A program made the translations under genes and the position numbers. A DNA stretch of 64,000 nucleotides from Methanoculleus methanifontis (GTDB lineage Archaea > Halobacteriota > Methanomicrobia > Methanomicrobiales > Methanoculleaceae): positions 1-64,000 of the forward strand of contig NZ_VCYI01000008.1 in the NCBI RefSeq assembly GCF_030464365.1, written 5' to 3'. Under the pieces are notes generated by a model. The model was not told the DNA's origin and did not search any database. It saw only the letters and a list, made by a program, of their open reading frames with translations. Below are positions 16,882 to 26,161 of the stretch, one piece after another; the stretch's first letter is position 1, and each line of letters begins with the position of its first letter.

Positions 16882-17822
16882 CCGGCGAGACACTCCACGT
16901 TCACTTTCTCGGGACAGCAGGGGCGCTCCCCTCCCCGCAGAGGAACCCCTCCTGCGTCCTGGTTCGGCGGGGCTCCGATACCCTGCTCTTCGACTGCGGG
17001 GAGGGCGCCCAGCAGCAGATGATGCGCGCCCGAACCGGGTTTACCGTGAACGCCGTCTTCATCACCCACTGGCACGCCGATCACTTCCTCGGTGTCTTCG
17101 GGCTCGTCGAGACGCTCGCGTTCATGGGGCGCACCGATCCGCTCCCGATCTACGGCCCACCCTGGGTCGGCGAGTTCGTCGATCTCGTGCAGAGGATCAG
17201 CCGCCACACCAGGGGTTTCTCCGTCACCGCCCACGTCCTCGAGCACGGTTCGGTCGTGCCCTTCAACGGCTACACCGTCCGGGCGTTTACGACGCTCCAC
17301 GGCATCCCCGGGCTCGGCTACGTGCTGGAGGAGGACGAGCGGCCGGGCAGGTTCAACCGCGAGCGGGCGATCGAACTCGGCGTCCCGCCGGGCCCGCTCT
17401 TCGGGCGGCTGCAGCGCGGGGAGGAGGTCCGCGTCGTCCGCGACGGCGTCGAGACCGCGGTCCGTCCCGCCGACGTGATGGGAGAGCCGCGCCCGGGCCG
17501 GAAGATCGTCTATACCGGCGACACCCGCCCGCTCCAGGACCAGCCCGGCATCGCGGCGCTGATCCGGGGTGCAGATCTTCTGATCCACGACGCCACCTTC
17601 GACGACCTAGAAACCGATCGCGCCCGCGACGTCCTCCACTCGACCGCAGGAGAGGCGGGTGAGGCCGCAACGGAACTTGGCGCCCGTATGCTTGCCCTGA
17701 TGCACATAAGTTCCCGCTATGCAAGCACAGCAAACCATATACACGATGCAAAGCGACAGTATGAGGGAGACGTGATTTTGCCGGCCGATCTGGCCGTGCT
17801 GGAGATCCCGTACAGGAGTTGA
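16869..17822 (+). CDS. rnz: Ribonuclease Z
   Basis: A 317-residue metallo-beta-lactamase-fold tRNA 3' processing endonuclease. The signature THWHADHFLG binds two zinc ions, and further ligands are in YTGDTRP and LMHISSRY. The exosite arm lies near GVPPGPLFGRLQRG. It trims 3' trailers from precursor tRNAs, needed here because the tRNA-Leu in this window lacks an encoded CCA. It starts at GTG 16869, overlapping the upstream gene by 13 bp. Confidence 0.93.
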   Translation: MVRIAGETLHVHFLGTAGALPSPQRNPSCVLVRRGSDTLLFDCGEGAQQQMMRARTGFTVNAVFITHWHADHFLGVFGLVETLAFMGRTDPLPIYGPPWVGEFVDLVQRISRHTRGFSVTAHVLEHGSVVPFNGYTVRAFTTLHGIPGLGYVLEEDERPGRFNRERAIELGVPPGPLFGRLQRGEEVRVVRDGVETAVRPADVMGEPRPGRKIVYTGDTRPLQDQPGIAALIRGADLLIHDATFDDLETDRARDVLHSTAGEAGEAATELGARMLALMHISSRYASTANHIHDAKRQYEGDVILPADLAVLEIPYRS

Positions 17823-17843
17823 TCGAGATGGACGGTGATTGTG

Positions 17844-19040
17844 ATGGAACAGGGCATATTCAGCCGGAGCCGCCTGATACTTACCGGTCTCGGCGCCCTG
17901 CTCGCCAGTGCCGTCATCTCGAGCATTGCAGGGATCTATCTCGGTTCCGTACGTGAAGTCCTCGCGCTGATACCTGGTCTGATGGTGCTCCTGCCATCGA
18001 TCATTCATATCCGGGGGAGCATAGCCGGCGTCTTTGCCTGCCGCCTCTCTTCGGCGATGCACCTCGGGGAGTTCTCCATCGACTTCGAGGAAGGCAGCGT
18101 TCTCGGCGACAACATCCGCGCATCGTTCGTGATAACCATTCTTATCGCGCTCGTCATCGGTATCTTCTCCTACGCGGCGAGCCGCATCTTCGACACTCCC
18201 GTAGTCGGCGTCACCGACCTCGTGCTGATCTCGGTCGTCACCGGCATCGTCGCGGGAGCCGTGGTGACAGGGATCACCCTGCTCATCGCCCTTGCAAGCT
18301 ACCGCTACGGTCTCGACCTCGACATGATCGGCGCACCGACCGTCACCACCTCCGGAGACATCATTACACTTCCCATCCTCGTGCTCTCGGCGACCTTCGT
18401 CATGCTCCTCTCTCCTGCGATGCGCATGGTTCTCGGGAGCATCGTCGTCGCCGTCACCGTCGCCGCTATCGTCTACACCCTGCACCGGCCGGAGGGGATC
18501 GGGCCGATCGTCTGGGAGAATCTCTTCCTGCTCATCCCGCTCAGCGTCCTCGGCACGCTGGCCGGCCTGACCTACTCTTTCAACCTCGACGCACTGGTAG
18601 CGATCGCAGTCTTCCTTATCCTGATACCGCCGTTCACGGGCTGCCTCGGGTCGATTGGAGGAATACTCGGGTCGCGCCTCTCGACAGGGATGCACACCGG
18701 CGAGCTCAACCCTTCGTTCCTCCCCGAGCGCGGCGTCGTGCATCATTTTATTATTTCCTATCTCTATACGTTGATACTGCTTCCACTGCTGGCGCTCATC
18801 GCGCATGGTGCGGCGGTACTCATGGGGTTGAACAGCCCCGGTCTCGGGATGCTGGTCATCATCAGCCTTGCGGCGGGTCTGGTCGTCATGACACTGGTGA
18901 ACGGCGTGGCATATGTCACCGCGAGCCTTTCATTCCGGTACGGTCTCGATCCTGACAACTTCGGAATCCCTGTCATCACAAGCCTGATCGACCTGATCGG
19001 TGCAGCCGCGCTCGTGACGGCGATAGGCCTGCTGTTGTAG
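17844..19040 (+). CDS. MgtE/SLC41-type divalent cation transporter, tandem domains
   Basis: A 398-residue membrane protein with two MgtE transmembrane modules. Each begins with a Pro-containing helix followed by the same pattern: LPSIIHIRGSIAGVFACRLS and, in the second half, IPPFTGCLGSIGGILGSRLS. It has no cytosolic CBS or N domain, as in eukaryotic SLC41 proteins and many archaeal homologues. Transport of Mg2+ or a similar ion is expected. ATG 17844 follows GGTGAT; the next gene probably encodes its regulatory subunit. Confidence 0.87.
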   Translation: MEQGIFSRSRLILTGLGALLASAVISSIAGIYLGSVREVLALIPGLMVLLPSIIHIRGSIAGVFACRLSSAMHLGEFSIDFEEGSVLGDNIRASFVITILIALVIGIFSYAASRIFDTPVVGVTDLVLISVVTGIVAGAVVTGITLLIALASYRYGLDLDMIGAPTVTTSGDIITLPILVLSATFVMLLSPAMRMVLGSIVVAVTVAAIVYTLHRPEGIGPIVWENLFLLIPLSVLGTLAGLTYSFNLDALVAIAVFLILIPPFTGCLGSIGGILGSRLSTGMHTGELNPSFLPERGVVHHFIISYLYTLILLPLLALIAHGAAVLMGLNSPGLGMLVIISLAAGLVVMTLVNGVAYVTASLSFRYGLDPDNFGIPVITSLIDLIGAAALVTAIGLLL

Positions 19041-19071
19041 TGAAAGAATGGAGAACGACGGTTAACATACC

Positions 19072-20274
19072 ATGATGGAACATGAATATCAGCCGATCAG
19101 CTTCAAAGATGTCCTCATAGAGATGAAGGACGTCTCCGAGCTGATGGTCGATCTTTCTTATTCAGCGATCCTCTTCGACAGCAAAGAGATTGCACTCGAA
19201 GTGATCAATCTCGAGGAGAGGATGAACAAACTGGTCTACCAGGCCCGGATTCAGAGCGTCCTCGGCGCGAGAAGGATCGAAGAGGCCGAGGCGATGAGCG
19301 GCATGCTCCAGGTGGCCGAGGCTGCGGAGAGGATCGCGAACTCGGCCTCGGATATCGCCAAACTCATCTTGAAAGATATCCGGTTCCCTGCAAAACTCAA
19401 GCGCGTCTTCCCGGAGGCTGAAGAGATCGTCACCCGGGTCATCGTCAGCCAGGGGAGCGAGCTTGCCGGCTGCACACTCGGCGACCTCAAGGTTCAGAGC
19501 ACGACGGGCATGCAGGTGATCGCCATCCGGCGCGGAAAGGGCTGGATCTACGATCCCGACAGAAGCACCCGGGTGGAGAGCGATGATATCCTGATTGCGC
19601 GGGGACCGGAGGCCGGAGAGGATCTCCTCTCCGAGATGGCAGGGTCGGGGGAGCGCCGCAGGGTTGAGGTTTCGCCCGCGGCCGAGGTCGACGACCTCGA
19701 TCGTGCGGTCCAGTTGATCATCGAGATGAAGAACCTCTCGGAGCTCTCGGTCGGGCTGGCGTACACCTCTCTCCTCTTCAACAACAAGGAGGTCGCACAC
19801 GAGGTGGTCGCCCTCGACTCAACGCTCGACGATATGCGCTGCGACCTGGACCTCTGGATCCTTGAAGCGGCACGAAAGATCGAGGACGTACGCTACCTTC
19901 GCGGCCTGCTGTATATGTCTTCGTTCGCACAGGCGATCAGCGATTCGGCTCACTCGATCGTCGACGTCCTGCTACGCGACATCGAGATCCCGCCGATATT
20001 CAAGAAGATCGTCCGGGAGTCGGACGAGATCATCACGCGGATGACCGTGATGCCGTCGTCGCCGCTTGTAGGGAGAACGCTCAAGGAGATGTCGCTTGCG
20101 ACGGTTACGGGTATGATCGTGCTCGCCATCAAGCACGGCGACCGATGGGTCTACCGCCCGGGAAAGAGCGTCAGGCTGGAGAGCGGGGATACCATCATAG
20201 CAAAGGGCAGACGGGATGGTGAATGCCGGCTCTACGAACTTGCCGGACACGCCGTCGAGGTGTCCGAAGAATAA
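19072..20274 (+). CDS. Duplicated PhoU-like plus RCK_C (TrkA-C) protein
   Basis: A 400-residue soluble protein made of two copies of one unit. Each copy has a PhoU-like helical half (FKDVLIEMKDVSELMVDLSY; AVQLIIEMKNLSELSVGLAY) and an RCK_C half (GCTLGDLKVQSTTGMQVIAI; GRTLKEMSLATVTGMIVLAI). RCK_C domains bind ligands and gate ion transporters. It follows the MgtE-type gene by 31 bp, so it is probably a gating subunit for it. The internal duplication mirrors that of the transporter. Confidence 0.85.
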   Translation: MMEHEYQPISFKDVLIEMKDVSELMVDLSYSAILFDSKEIALEVINLEERMNKLVYQARIQSVLGARRIEEAEAMSGMLQVAEAAERIANSASDIAKLILKDIRFPAKLKRVFPEAEEIVTRVIVSQGSELAGCTLGDLKVQSTTGMQVIAIRRGKGWIYDPDRSTRVESDDILIARGPEAGEDLLSEMAGSGERRRVEVSPAAEVDDLDRAVQLIIEMKNLSELSVGLAYTSLLFNNKEVAHEVVALDSTLDDMRCDLDLWILEAARKIEDVRYLRGLLYMSSFAQAISDSAHSIVDVLLRDIEIPPIFKKIVRESDEIITRMTVMPSSPLVGRTLKEMSLATVTGMIVLAIKHGDRWVYRPGKSVRLESGDTIIAKGRRDGECRLYELAGHAVEVSEE

Positions 20275-20288
20275 ATTGGAGAACTACT

Positions 20289-22124
20289 ATGGGAGATACA
20301 GAAGATACAATTGTTTACCGCCTCAGTGCGAACTGCAGTCTCGACGAGGTGGAGGAAGGAAAAACGTACCTCGGGCGGGTGCAGGGATTTGCGCCGTTCG
20401 GCGTTTTTGTCCAGTTAAACGACCGGGTCAAAGGGCTTGTCCACAAGAGCAACGTGAAGGTGCAGCACTCCGAGCGCGACCCGATCATCGTTCACGTCCT
20501 CCAGATCCGGAGCAACGGGAACATCGATCTCGAGGAGGTCACGCCGACCGTCTACCAGACGGAGAACGTGACCAGGAAGACGACGACTGTGCTGATTGCC
20601 GACATCGGGAAGAAGATCGGCAGGACGGTGCTGATCGAGGGCGAGGTCGCCCAGATCAAGCAGACGTCGGGGCCGACGATCTTCACGGTCGTGGACGAAT
20701 CAGGCACTGCGAACGCCGCAGCGTTCGTCGAGGCGGGCGTCCGCGCGTATCCCGAGGTGGAACTCGGAGATATCGTCGCCCTCACGGGCGAGGTGATGCA
20801 GCGCAACAACCAGCTCCAGATCGAGGCCTCGTCCATGACGGTCATGGAGCCGGAGGATGCGGCACGGGTCCGGGGGCGGATCGACACGGCGCTTGATGAG
20901 CGTGCGGAGCCGGTCGACCTCCCGTTCCTGGTGGAGAGCGAGGTTCTCGAGGCCCTCCGGCCGCAGATGCGGAAAGTGGCAAAGGAGATCCGCAAAGCCG
21001 TCCTGACCGCGCGGCCGATCATCCTCAGGCACCATGCGGATGCGGACGGCATATGCGCCGCCGTTGCCGTCGAGCAGGCGGTGACCGCGCTGATTCACGA
21101 GAGCGGCGGGGACTTCGACGCGGAGTACTTCCTCTTCAAGCGTTCACCGTCCAAGGCCCCGTTCTACGAGATCGAGGACATCACGCGGGATCTCGACTTC
21201 GCCCTCAAGGACAACGCCCGCTACGGGCAGAAGATGCCGATGATCCTCCTGATGGACAACGGATCGACCGAGGAGGATATGCCGTCGCTGAAGGTGACCC
21301 GGATCTTCGATCTCCCGGTGATGGTCGTCGATCACCACCACCCCGACGAGATCGTGGACGATTACCTGATCGGGCATGTCAACCCCTATCACGTGGGCGG
21401 CGATTACGGGATCACGGCCGGAATGCTCGGCACCGAGGTCGCCCGCATGGTCAACCCCTCGGTCGAGGATCGGATCCGGCACCTGCCTGCAATCGCGGGA
21501 ATCGGCGACCGGAGTGAAGCGCCGGAGCGTGCCCGCTACCTTGCGATTGCCGCGCCCGAGTACTCGGAGGACGACTGCCGCGACATCGCGCTCGCACTCG
21601 ACTACGAGCAGTTCTGGCTCCGGTTCAGCGACGGAAGAGAGATCGTCAAGGACATCCTGAACCTCTCCGGCGAGCCCGAACGCCATGAACGGTTCGTTCA
21701 CCTGCTGGTCGAAGAGGCGAACCGGGCGATCGAGGAGCAGCTCGAGACCAATATGCCCCATGTCGAGAGCCGGATGCTCCCGAATGGTGCTCACCTCTTC
21801 ATGCTCGACGTGGAACTCTTCGCTCACCGGTTCACGTTCCCGCCGCCGGGTAAGACCTCCGGGGAGGTGCACGACCGTCTGGTCCGGCAGCACCCGGGAG
21901 AACCGGTCGTCACGATCGGGTTCGGGCCGGACTTTGCCGTCCTGCGTTCCCGGGGCGTCATGATGAACATCCCGCAGATGGTGCGCGAACTGCATACCGA
22001 GATCGTCGGCGGCGGCGTGAACGGCGGTGGCCACCTCGTCGTCGGGAGCATCAAGTTCGTGGAAGGGATGCGCGACGTGGTCATCGACAGCCTGATCAAG
22101 AAGATTGGTGAAGCGCCAATCTGA
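20289..22124 (+). CDS. RecJ-like DHH phosphoesterase with S1 and OB domains
   Basis: A 611-residue protein. An S1 RNA-binding domain (about 20-80, KTYLGRVQGFAPFGVFVQL), an OB fold (about 100-190), a DHH catalytic domain (HHADADGICAAVA; VVDHHHPDE) and a DHHA1 domain ending GGGVNGGGHLVVGSIKF follow in order. Archaeal relatives are RecJ-like nucleases acting on single-stranded DNA or RNA, some bound to GINS/MCM. ATG 20289 follows GGAG and begins 14 bp after the preceding gene, suggesting co-transcription. Confidence 0.87.
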   Translation: MGDTEDTIVYRLSANCSLDEVEEGKTYLGRVQGFAPFGVFVQLNDRVKGLVHKSNVKVQHSERDPIIVHVLQIRSNGNIDLEEVTPTVYQTENVTRKTTTVLIADIGKKIGRTVLIEGEVAQIKQTSGPTIFTVVDESGTANAAAFVEAGVRAYPEVELGDIVALTGEVMQRNNQLQIEASSMTVMEPEDAARVRGRIDTALDERAEPVDLPFLVESEVLEALRPQMRKVAKEIRKAVLTARPIILRHHADADGICAAVAVEQAVTALIHESGGDFDAEYFLFKRSPSKAPFYEIEDITRDLDFALKDNARYGQKMPMILLMDNGSTEEDMPSLKVTRIFDLPVMVVDHHHPDEIVDDYLIGHVNPYHVGGDYGITAGMLGTEVARMVNPSVEDRIRHLPAIAGIGDRSEAPERARYLAIAAPEYSEDDCRDIALALDYEQFWLRFSDGREIVKDILNLSGEPERHERFVHLLVEEANRAIEEQLETNMPHVESRMLPNGAHLFMLDVELFAHRFTFPPPGKTSGEVHDRLVRQHPGEPVVTIGFGPDFAVLRSRGVMMNIPQMVRELHTEIVGGGVNGGGHLVVGSIKFVEGMRDVVIDSLIKKIGEAPI

Positions 22125-22388
22125 TTGCTACCTCTTTCCCGTGATATTGTGACCGGGCTTGCTGTCGGGGGCTTGTTCGATCTCTTCTGGAGCCCCGTCG
22201 GGGTCGCCCGCGTACAGGGCCTTCGGGCGCTGTTGCTGCACCGCCACTTCATGTTTTTCCAGGTTATCACCGTTATGGAGCGGCGCATACTATCGCTATG
22301 CTGTGGGGCGCACCGGGTTATTAATCGCCGATGCGATTTTGACGGTAACCGAAATATAAAAATAGGTCTATTCCCCACGGGGGTTCTC

Positions 22389-23009
22389 ATGACCGGAAAC
22401 CTATGGGTGTGGAGAGCACTCCTGGTCGTGCTGCTTGTGGCAGTGGCGGGTGTTGTGTTCCCCGCAGCGGCCCAGGACACGACACCCACGGAACCCCTGA
22501 CCTGGACGCTCCCTCCGACACCCGGCGAGACCCCCGAGGAGACCCTGACGGAGGAGACCCCGGACGAGACTCCCGAAGAGACCCTTGACGACGAGGCTCC
22601 GGAAACAACTCTGGATGAGACTCCCGAAGAGACCCTTGACGACGAGACTCCGGAAACAACTCTGGATGAGACTCCCGAAGAGACTCTGGTTGGGGTGATG
22701 GAGAACGAGACCCCTGAAGAAACCCTGACCGGGGCGGTAGAGAACGAAACCGCCGAGGAAACCCTGGCTGAGACGAGCAAAAATACGACCAACGAGACCG
22801 CCCCTCCCGTCGTAGTCGAACCGGACGAGACGACGCCGGAGACGACGCCGGTGGATACCTCCACGGCTGAGTTGCCGACGTTCACGCCGATCCAGGCTGC
22901 ACAGGTCAACGGGAGCACGACACAGGTTGCTCCCACCTCGCTCGCCGGCGCCATCCTGGCCGTGCTAGTCGCTGGGCTCGTTGTCGCGTTTGGGCGGAAC
23001 CGGAGGTGA
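22389..23009 (+). CDS. Acidic Thr/Glu-repeat surface protein
   Basis: A 206-residue secreted protein: signal peptide (VWRALLVVLLVAVAGVVFPAA), a long Thr/Glu/Asp/Pro repeat region with units of the type TPEETLDDETPETTLDE, and a C-terminal membrane anchor (LAGAILAVLVAGLVVAF) followed by GRNRR. It is likely displayed at the cell surface and glycosylated on Thr. A TATA box AATATAAAAATAGG (22353-22362) predicts a start within about 10 bases of ATG 22389. Nothing else is seen between 22125 and 22352. Confidence 0.75.
   Translation: MTGNLWVWRALLVVLLVAVAGVVFPAAAQDTTPTEPLTWTLPPTPGETPEETLTEETPDETPEETLDDEAPETTLDETPEETLDDETPETTLDETPEETLVGVMENETPEETLTGAVENETAEETLAETSKNTTNETAPPVVVEPDETTPETTPVDTSTAELPTFTPIQAAQVNGSTTQVAPTSLAGAILAVLVAGLVVAFGRNRR
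22569..22690 (+). repeat. 51-bp coding tandem repeat
   Basis: Two full units, 22569-22619 and 22620-22670, differ by a single base, and a third begins at 22671. They encode 17-residue acidic repeats. Such near identity suggests recent duplication or active copy-number change. Confidence 0.9.
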
Positions 23010-23177
23010 CGGTGGTATGCCGGGTGCCCCCCGCACGGTGCCGTAAGAGACCCGGGGGCGGGGGCGTCGGAAGCGCCCCTCCCTTCCCCGGTATCCGCGC
23101 TCACGGAAATGGTGCTGCGTCATCGGGGTTGCACATGATGCTCCCTGCCCCACCGATCGGCACGACGATGTTCAATT

Positions 23178-23197
23178 ATATACAATGATTTGTATAT
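23178..23197. promoter_or_regulatory. Palindrome in AT-rich intergenic DNA
   Basis: ATATACA (23178-23184) and TGTATAT (23191-23197) are perfect inverted repeats around six bases. It could be an operator for the next gene or two opposed TATA boxes. The rest of 23010-23281 shows only a TATA-like TTTAAATA near 23231-23238. Confidence 0.45.
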
Positions 23198-23281
23198 CCC
23201 TCGTGAGATTCTACGATCACAAATGGGCAGGTTTAAATATTGATCTGGACAAAGTGCACTTGCTTACGAGGGAATCAGTCG

Positions 23282-23533
23282 ATGTCGACAAAAGACCGTA
23301 TCAGAGAGAAATATAGCGATACCCAGCGGAAGATCCTGTATCACCTCAAGACCGGGATACGAGCTGGCAAATCTTACTTTAAATCCAAGTATATCGCAAC
23401 CGATCTTGGCCTTTCCGCAAAAGAGGTCGGCATTAACCTTGCTATCCTCTCCGAGATCTGCGATGAGCTGGATATCAGGCGCTGGAGTTACTCAAACAGT
23501 ACGACGTGGCGGGTCACCTCCCGTGCATCATAA
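23282..23533 (+). CDS. DUF7123-type small winged-helix protein
   Basis: An 83-residue protein whose second half (YFKSKYIATDLGLSAKEVG, then RRWSYSNSTTWRV) matches the archaeal DUF7123 family. It has a helix-turn-helix pattern (AKEVGINLAILSE) and probably binds DNA. ATG 23282 follows GAGGGA. The target is unknown. Confidence 0.75.
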   Translation: MSTKDRIREKYSDTQRKILYHLKTGIRAGKSYFKSKYIATDLGLSAKEVGINLAILSEICDELDIRRWSYSNSTTWRVTSRAS

Positions 23534-23562
23534 TTTTATCCTGGGACGCTCTATTTTACGGC

Positions 23563-23748
23563 ATGAAGATCATTGAGTTTGAAGCACCCGTTGAGTTTGT
23601 GGCTAACATCAACGAACACAAAGACTGTCTCATGTCCCAGGACAAGAACCACGAAAACCCGGAGGTGCTCTGGTTCAACATTGATGTGCCCAAGGGGCAC
23701 GGCGTGCGGGCCGGAGACCGGGTCAGGGTGACCGTCGAAAAGATCTGA
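23563..23748 (+). CDS. Small conserved-looking hypothetical protein
   Basis: A 61-residue protein beginning MKIIEFEAPVEFVANINEH and ending GVRAGDRVRVTVEKI. The C-terminal half looks like a small beta-barrel. I do not recognise it. The ORF is open upstream to 23506, overlapping the previous gene, but ATG 23563 gives a natural N-terminus. Same strand as the DUF7123 gene, 29 bp away. Confidence 0.55.
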   Translation: MKIIEFEAPVEFVANINEHKDCLMSQDKNHENPEVLWFNIDVPKGHGVRAGDRVRVTVEKI

Positions 23749-23791
23749 AGGTTCCAAAGCCATAACCGCATCGCCGGGCATGCTCCCGGCT

Positions 23792-24391
23792 TCATCCGAG
23801 AGGAGTAGAGAAGTATTTGGGGGACGTCTCTAAAGTGATGCGGTACGAATCCACTTCATCAACACTGACGATGAGGTAAAAGTCCTTTCCTCCCCTCTCG
23901 ACGTTTTTGATGATGCTGCCGGGGTAGTGCAGTTCGGCTCCCTCGATGATGGTTCCGCTATCGAGATCCACGAGTGCCATCCTGAAATGTGCCGCCTGGG
24001 GCCTTATCGTCGAGGTGACACTGCAGTTCAGTCTCCATACCGCATACGGCACCTGGAAGACCTCGGTAATGCCGCCTCGCCCCTCTTCGACGTAAGCGAA
24101 CGGGATGACCTCCTGGGTGCCCTTCCACGGGGGATCGGAACCTCCGTAGAGCATGAGGTTGCCGGGGAGATGGCAGCAGGGGTAGTCCCAGACCGCGGTC
24201 GTGTAGGATAACCTGACGGGTTCGAGCGGCGCGGCCGGGGTCTGTTTGGGGGGAACGGTGACGAAAGGTGTCGGGGTAGGGGTCCTGGGAACCTCCGGCA
24301 CCGTTTCCGCTACGGGCGGACGAAGCACCAGTGCTATCACGGAGACAACGATCAGGGCGGCAAGAATGCTGAGGACGTCGCCTTTATCCAC
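23792..24391 (-). CDS. Membrane-anchored hypothetical protein
   Basis: A 199-residue protein with an N-terminal membrane anchor (VLSILAALIVVSVIALVL), a Pro/Thr-rich stalk (about 28-60) and an extracellular beta-rich domain. Two Cys (PCCH) and one later Cys could form a disulfide. It starts at GTG 24391. No family is recognised. Confidence 0.6.
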   Translation of the reverse strand: MDKGDVLSILAALIVVSVIALVLRPPVAETVPEVPRTPTPTPFVTVPPKQTPAAPLEPVRLSYTTAVWDYPCCHLPGNLMLYGGSDPPWKGTQEVIPFAYVEEGRGGITEVFQVPYAVWRLNCSVTSTIRPQAAHFRMALVDLDSGTIIEGAELHYPGSIIKNVERGGKDFYLIVSVDEVDSYRITLETSPKYFSTPLG

Positions 24392-24573
24392 AATTTTAAA
24401 AGGGTGTACAGGGTAAAAAGACCTTCGGGTTTGACTTTGTGTTCCCGCCCGCAGATAGTCGAAGATTGCGTTCGGGGTTCCTTAATAACTCTATTTCTTT
24501 GTGTTTCCCCGCTCGAATGAGATTCTAAAACGGAATCCTTAATATGAAGCCGTGACCACGGTCCTGTGAGAGC

Positions 24574-24834
24574 ATGGATATCACTGAGGTGCGCACATGG
24601 GTGATGTTTTATCTGATCTCGTTCGTGGTGCTCCTTGTGGCGACCGTCATCACAACCCGGAACGACAGCCGGCTCTGGATCAGCCTCACGCTGATCATCA
24701 TTGTTGTCGGCATAAACTTCTACATGCTCTTCTCCGAGTTGAAGCGCTACCAGGCCCGGAAGGCCTTCATACGCCGGATGTCGAAGTTCGACGACACCCG
24801 GGCGGACACGGACTCTTCCGGCCACCGCTGGTGA
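24574..24834 (+). CDS. Small two-helix membrane protein
   Basis: An 86-residue protein with two membrane segments (VMFYLISFVVLLVATVI and LWISLTLIIIVVGINFYMLF) and a basic cytosolic tail (KRYQARKAFIRR). A TTAATATG box at about 24540 predicts a nearly leaderless start. Function unknown. Confidence 0.6.
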   Translation: MDITEVRTWVMFYLISFVVLLVATVITTRNDSRLWISLTLIIIVVGINFYMLFSELKRYQARKAFIRRMSKFDDTRADTDSSGHRW

Positions 24835-24855
24835 CATTCAATCGGTACTGGCGCG

Positions 24856-25650
24856 CTACGTGGCCTTCCGCAGAATCTTCTGCGTGGCGTTGTACGGCGT
24901 AAAGAGATGCTCCACCTCTCTTGCCAGGTACTCGGTCTTGCCCATGACATAGTAGCCGTCGACGGCAAGTGCAGAGTAAAATAGGTGCGTGAGATCGTTC
25001 TTCTGCTTCTCGGTAAAGTAGATGGTGACGTTGCGGCAGGTGATGGCGTCGAGGTACCGGGCAACGGGAATGCCGGACATAAGGTCGTGCTGCCGGAACT
25101 TTACGAGTTCCTTGATATGGGGGCGGACCTCGAACGTGCCGTCGTCGTGGCTGATGAAATGCTTGCGAAGCCTCTTTTCGTCCATATTCTCGAGCGCTTT
25201 TCGATCGTAGATCCCGGCCATGGCTTTCTGTAGCACCACGGCGTCGATATCGGTCGCGTATACCGCTATGCTGACATCTTTATGGAGTACCATCAGTTCG
25301 CGTGCGATGATGGCAATCGAGTAGGGTTCTTCGCCCGTGGCGCAGCCGGCACACCAGATCCTGATCGATCTTTTGCGACGGGCGAGATCCGGCAGTATCT
25401 CACGCCGTATCACTTCGAAGACTTCCGGGTCCCGGAAAAATTTGGTGACGTTGATGGTGAGAGCTTTGCGGAGCAGGTCGAGTTCCTGTGGATTTCCGAG
25501 GAGATACTTATGATACGCCTCGAAATCTTCGGTGTTCGTCAGGCGCATCCGGGAGAGGATGCGACGTTTGATGTAGTCCTGCTTGTAGTTTGAGCACTTG
25601 ATCCGGGCCAGTCTCTCGATGCTCTTCTGGAGCGATATGAATGCATCCAT
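24856..25650 (-). CDS. cheR: Chemotaxis methyltransferase CheR
   Basis: A 264-residue SAM-dependent enzyme that methylates glutamates on chemoreceptors. An N-terminal helical domain (1-70) precedes the methyltransferase domain with motif WCAGCATGEEPYSIA (SAM binding), ATDID and CRNVTIYF. It is last in the minus-strand operon parA-like, mcp, cheW, cheR. No CheB or CheA is in the window, so demethylation and signalling partners lie elsewhere. Confidence 0.93.
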   Translation of the reverse strand: MDAFISLQKSIERLARIKCSNYKQDYIKRRILSRMRLTNTEDFEAYHKYLLGNPQELDLLRKALTINVTKFFRDPEVFEVIRREILPDLARRKRSIRIWCAGCATGEEPYSIAIIARELMVLHKDVSIAVYATDIDAVVLQKAMAGIYDRKALENMDEKRLRKHFISHDDGTFEVRPHIKELVKFRQHDLMSGIPVARYLDAITCRNVTIYFTEKQKNDLTHLFYSALAVDGYYVMGKTEYLAREVEHLFTPYNATQKILRKAT

Positions 25651-25678
25651 GAGGTAGTTTACTCTTGCTGGTGTTGGT

Positions 25679-26149
25679 TTACTGGGTGTTCTGATAATAT
25701 CCGAGATCGCTGATTACTTTCTGGATGTCGAGCCAGATGATGAGGCTTTTTGTCTTCTCGTCCCCGATCTTGATGATCGCTTTGACGTAACCGCTGATGG
25801 ATGATGTGATGTCGTCGCTGATGTGTTCGATCTGATCGTTATGAACTGAAATGACGCTGTGAACGTCATCGACGATAATCCCGACGTTCGACCCGCTTGC
25901 CACGTCCGGCATCAGCACGACGATCTTTCTGTTCTCGCCCTCCTCCGATGCAGGGAGACCGAGGAGGTCTCTGAGGTCGATGATGTTCGTGATCTCGCCC
26001 CGCAGGTTGATGACGCCTGCAAGGTATTCGGGAGCGCGGGGAAGAGGAGTGATCGGCATCATCTCCACGATCTCCCGTGCTATCTGGATATCCAGTGCAT
26101 AGTGCTCCTCCCCGAGTTGGAACTCTACCACGTCTACGGATGCTGCCAT
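25679..26149 (-). CDS. cheW: Chemotaxis coupling protein CheW
   Basis: A 156-residue adaptor that links receptors to the CheA kinase. It shows the family motifs FQLGEEHYALDI, ITPLPRAPEYLAGVINLRG and DLRDLLGLP, then NVGIIVDDVHSV. It lies 12 bp behind the receptor gene. Confidence 0.93.
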   Translation of the reverse strand: MAASVDVVEFQLGEEHYALDIQIAREIVEMMPITPLPRAPEYLAGVINLRGEITNIIDLRDLLGLPASEEGENRKIVVLMPDVASGSNVGIIVDDVHSVISVHNDQIEHISDDITSSISGYVKAIIKIGDEKTKSLIIWLDIQKVISDLGYYQNTQ

Positions 26150-26161
26150 CGTCTCCTCCCT

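Noticed and set aside
17607-18806. Minus-strand ORF of 399 codons opposite RNase Z and MgtE
   Set aside because: Extremely charged (Asp/Arg/Gly) composition typical of an antisense shadow.
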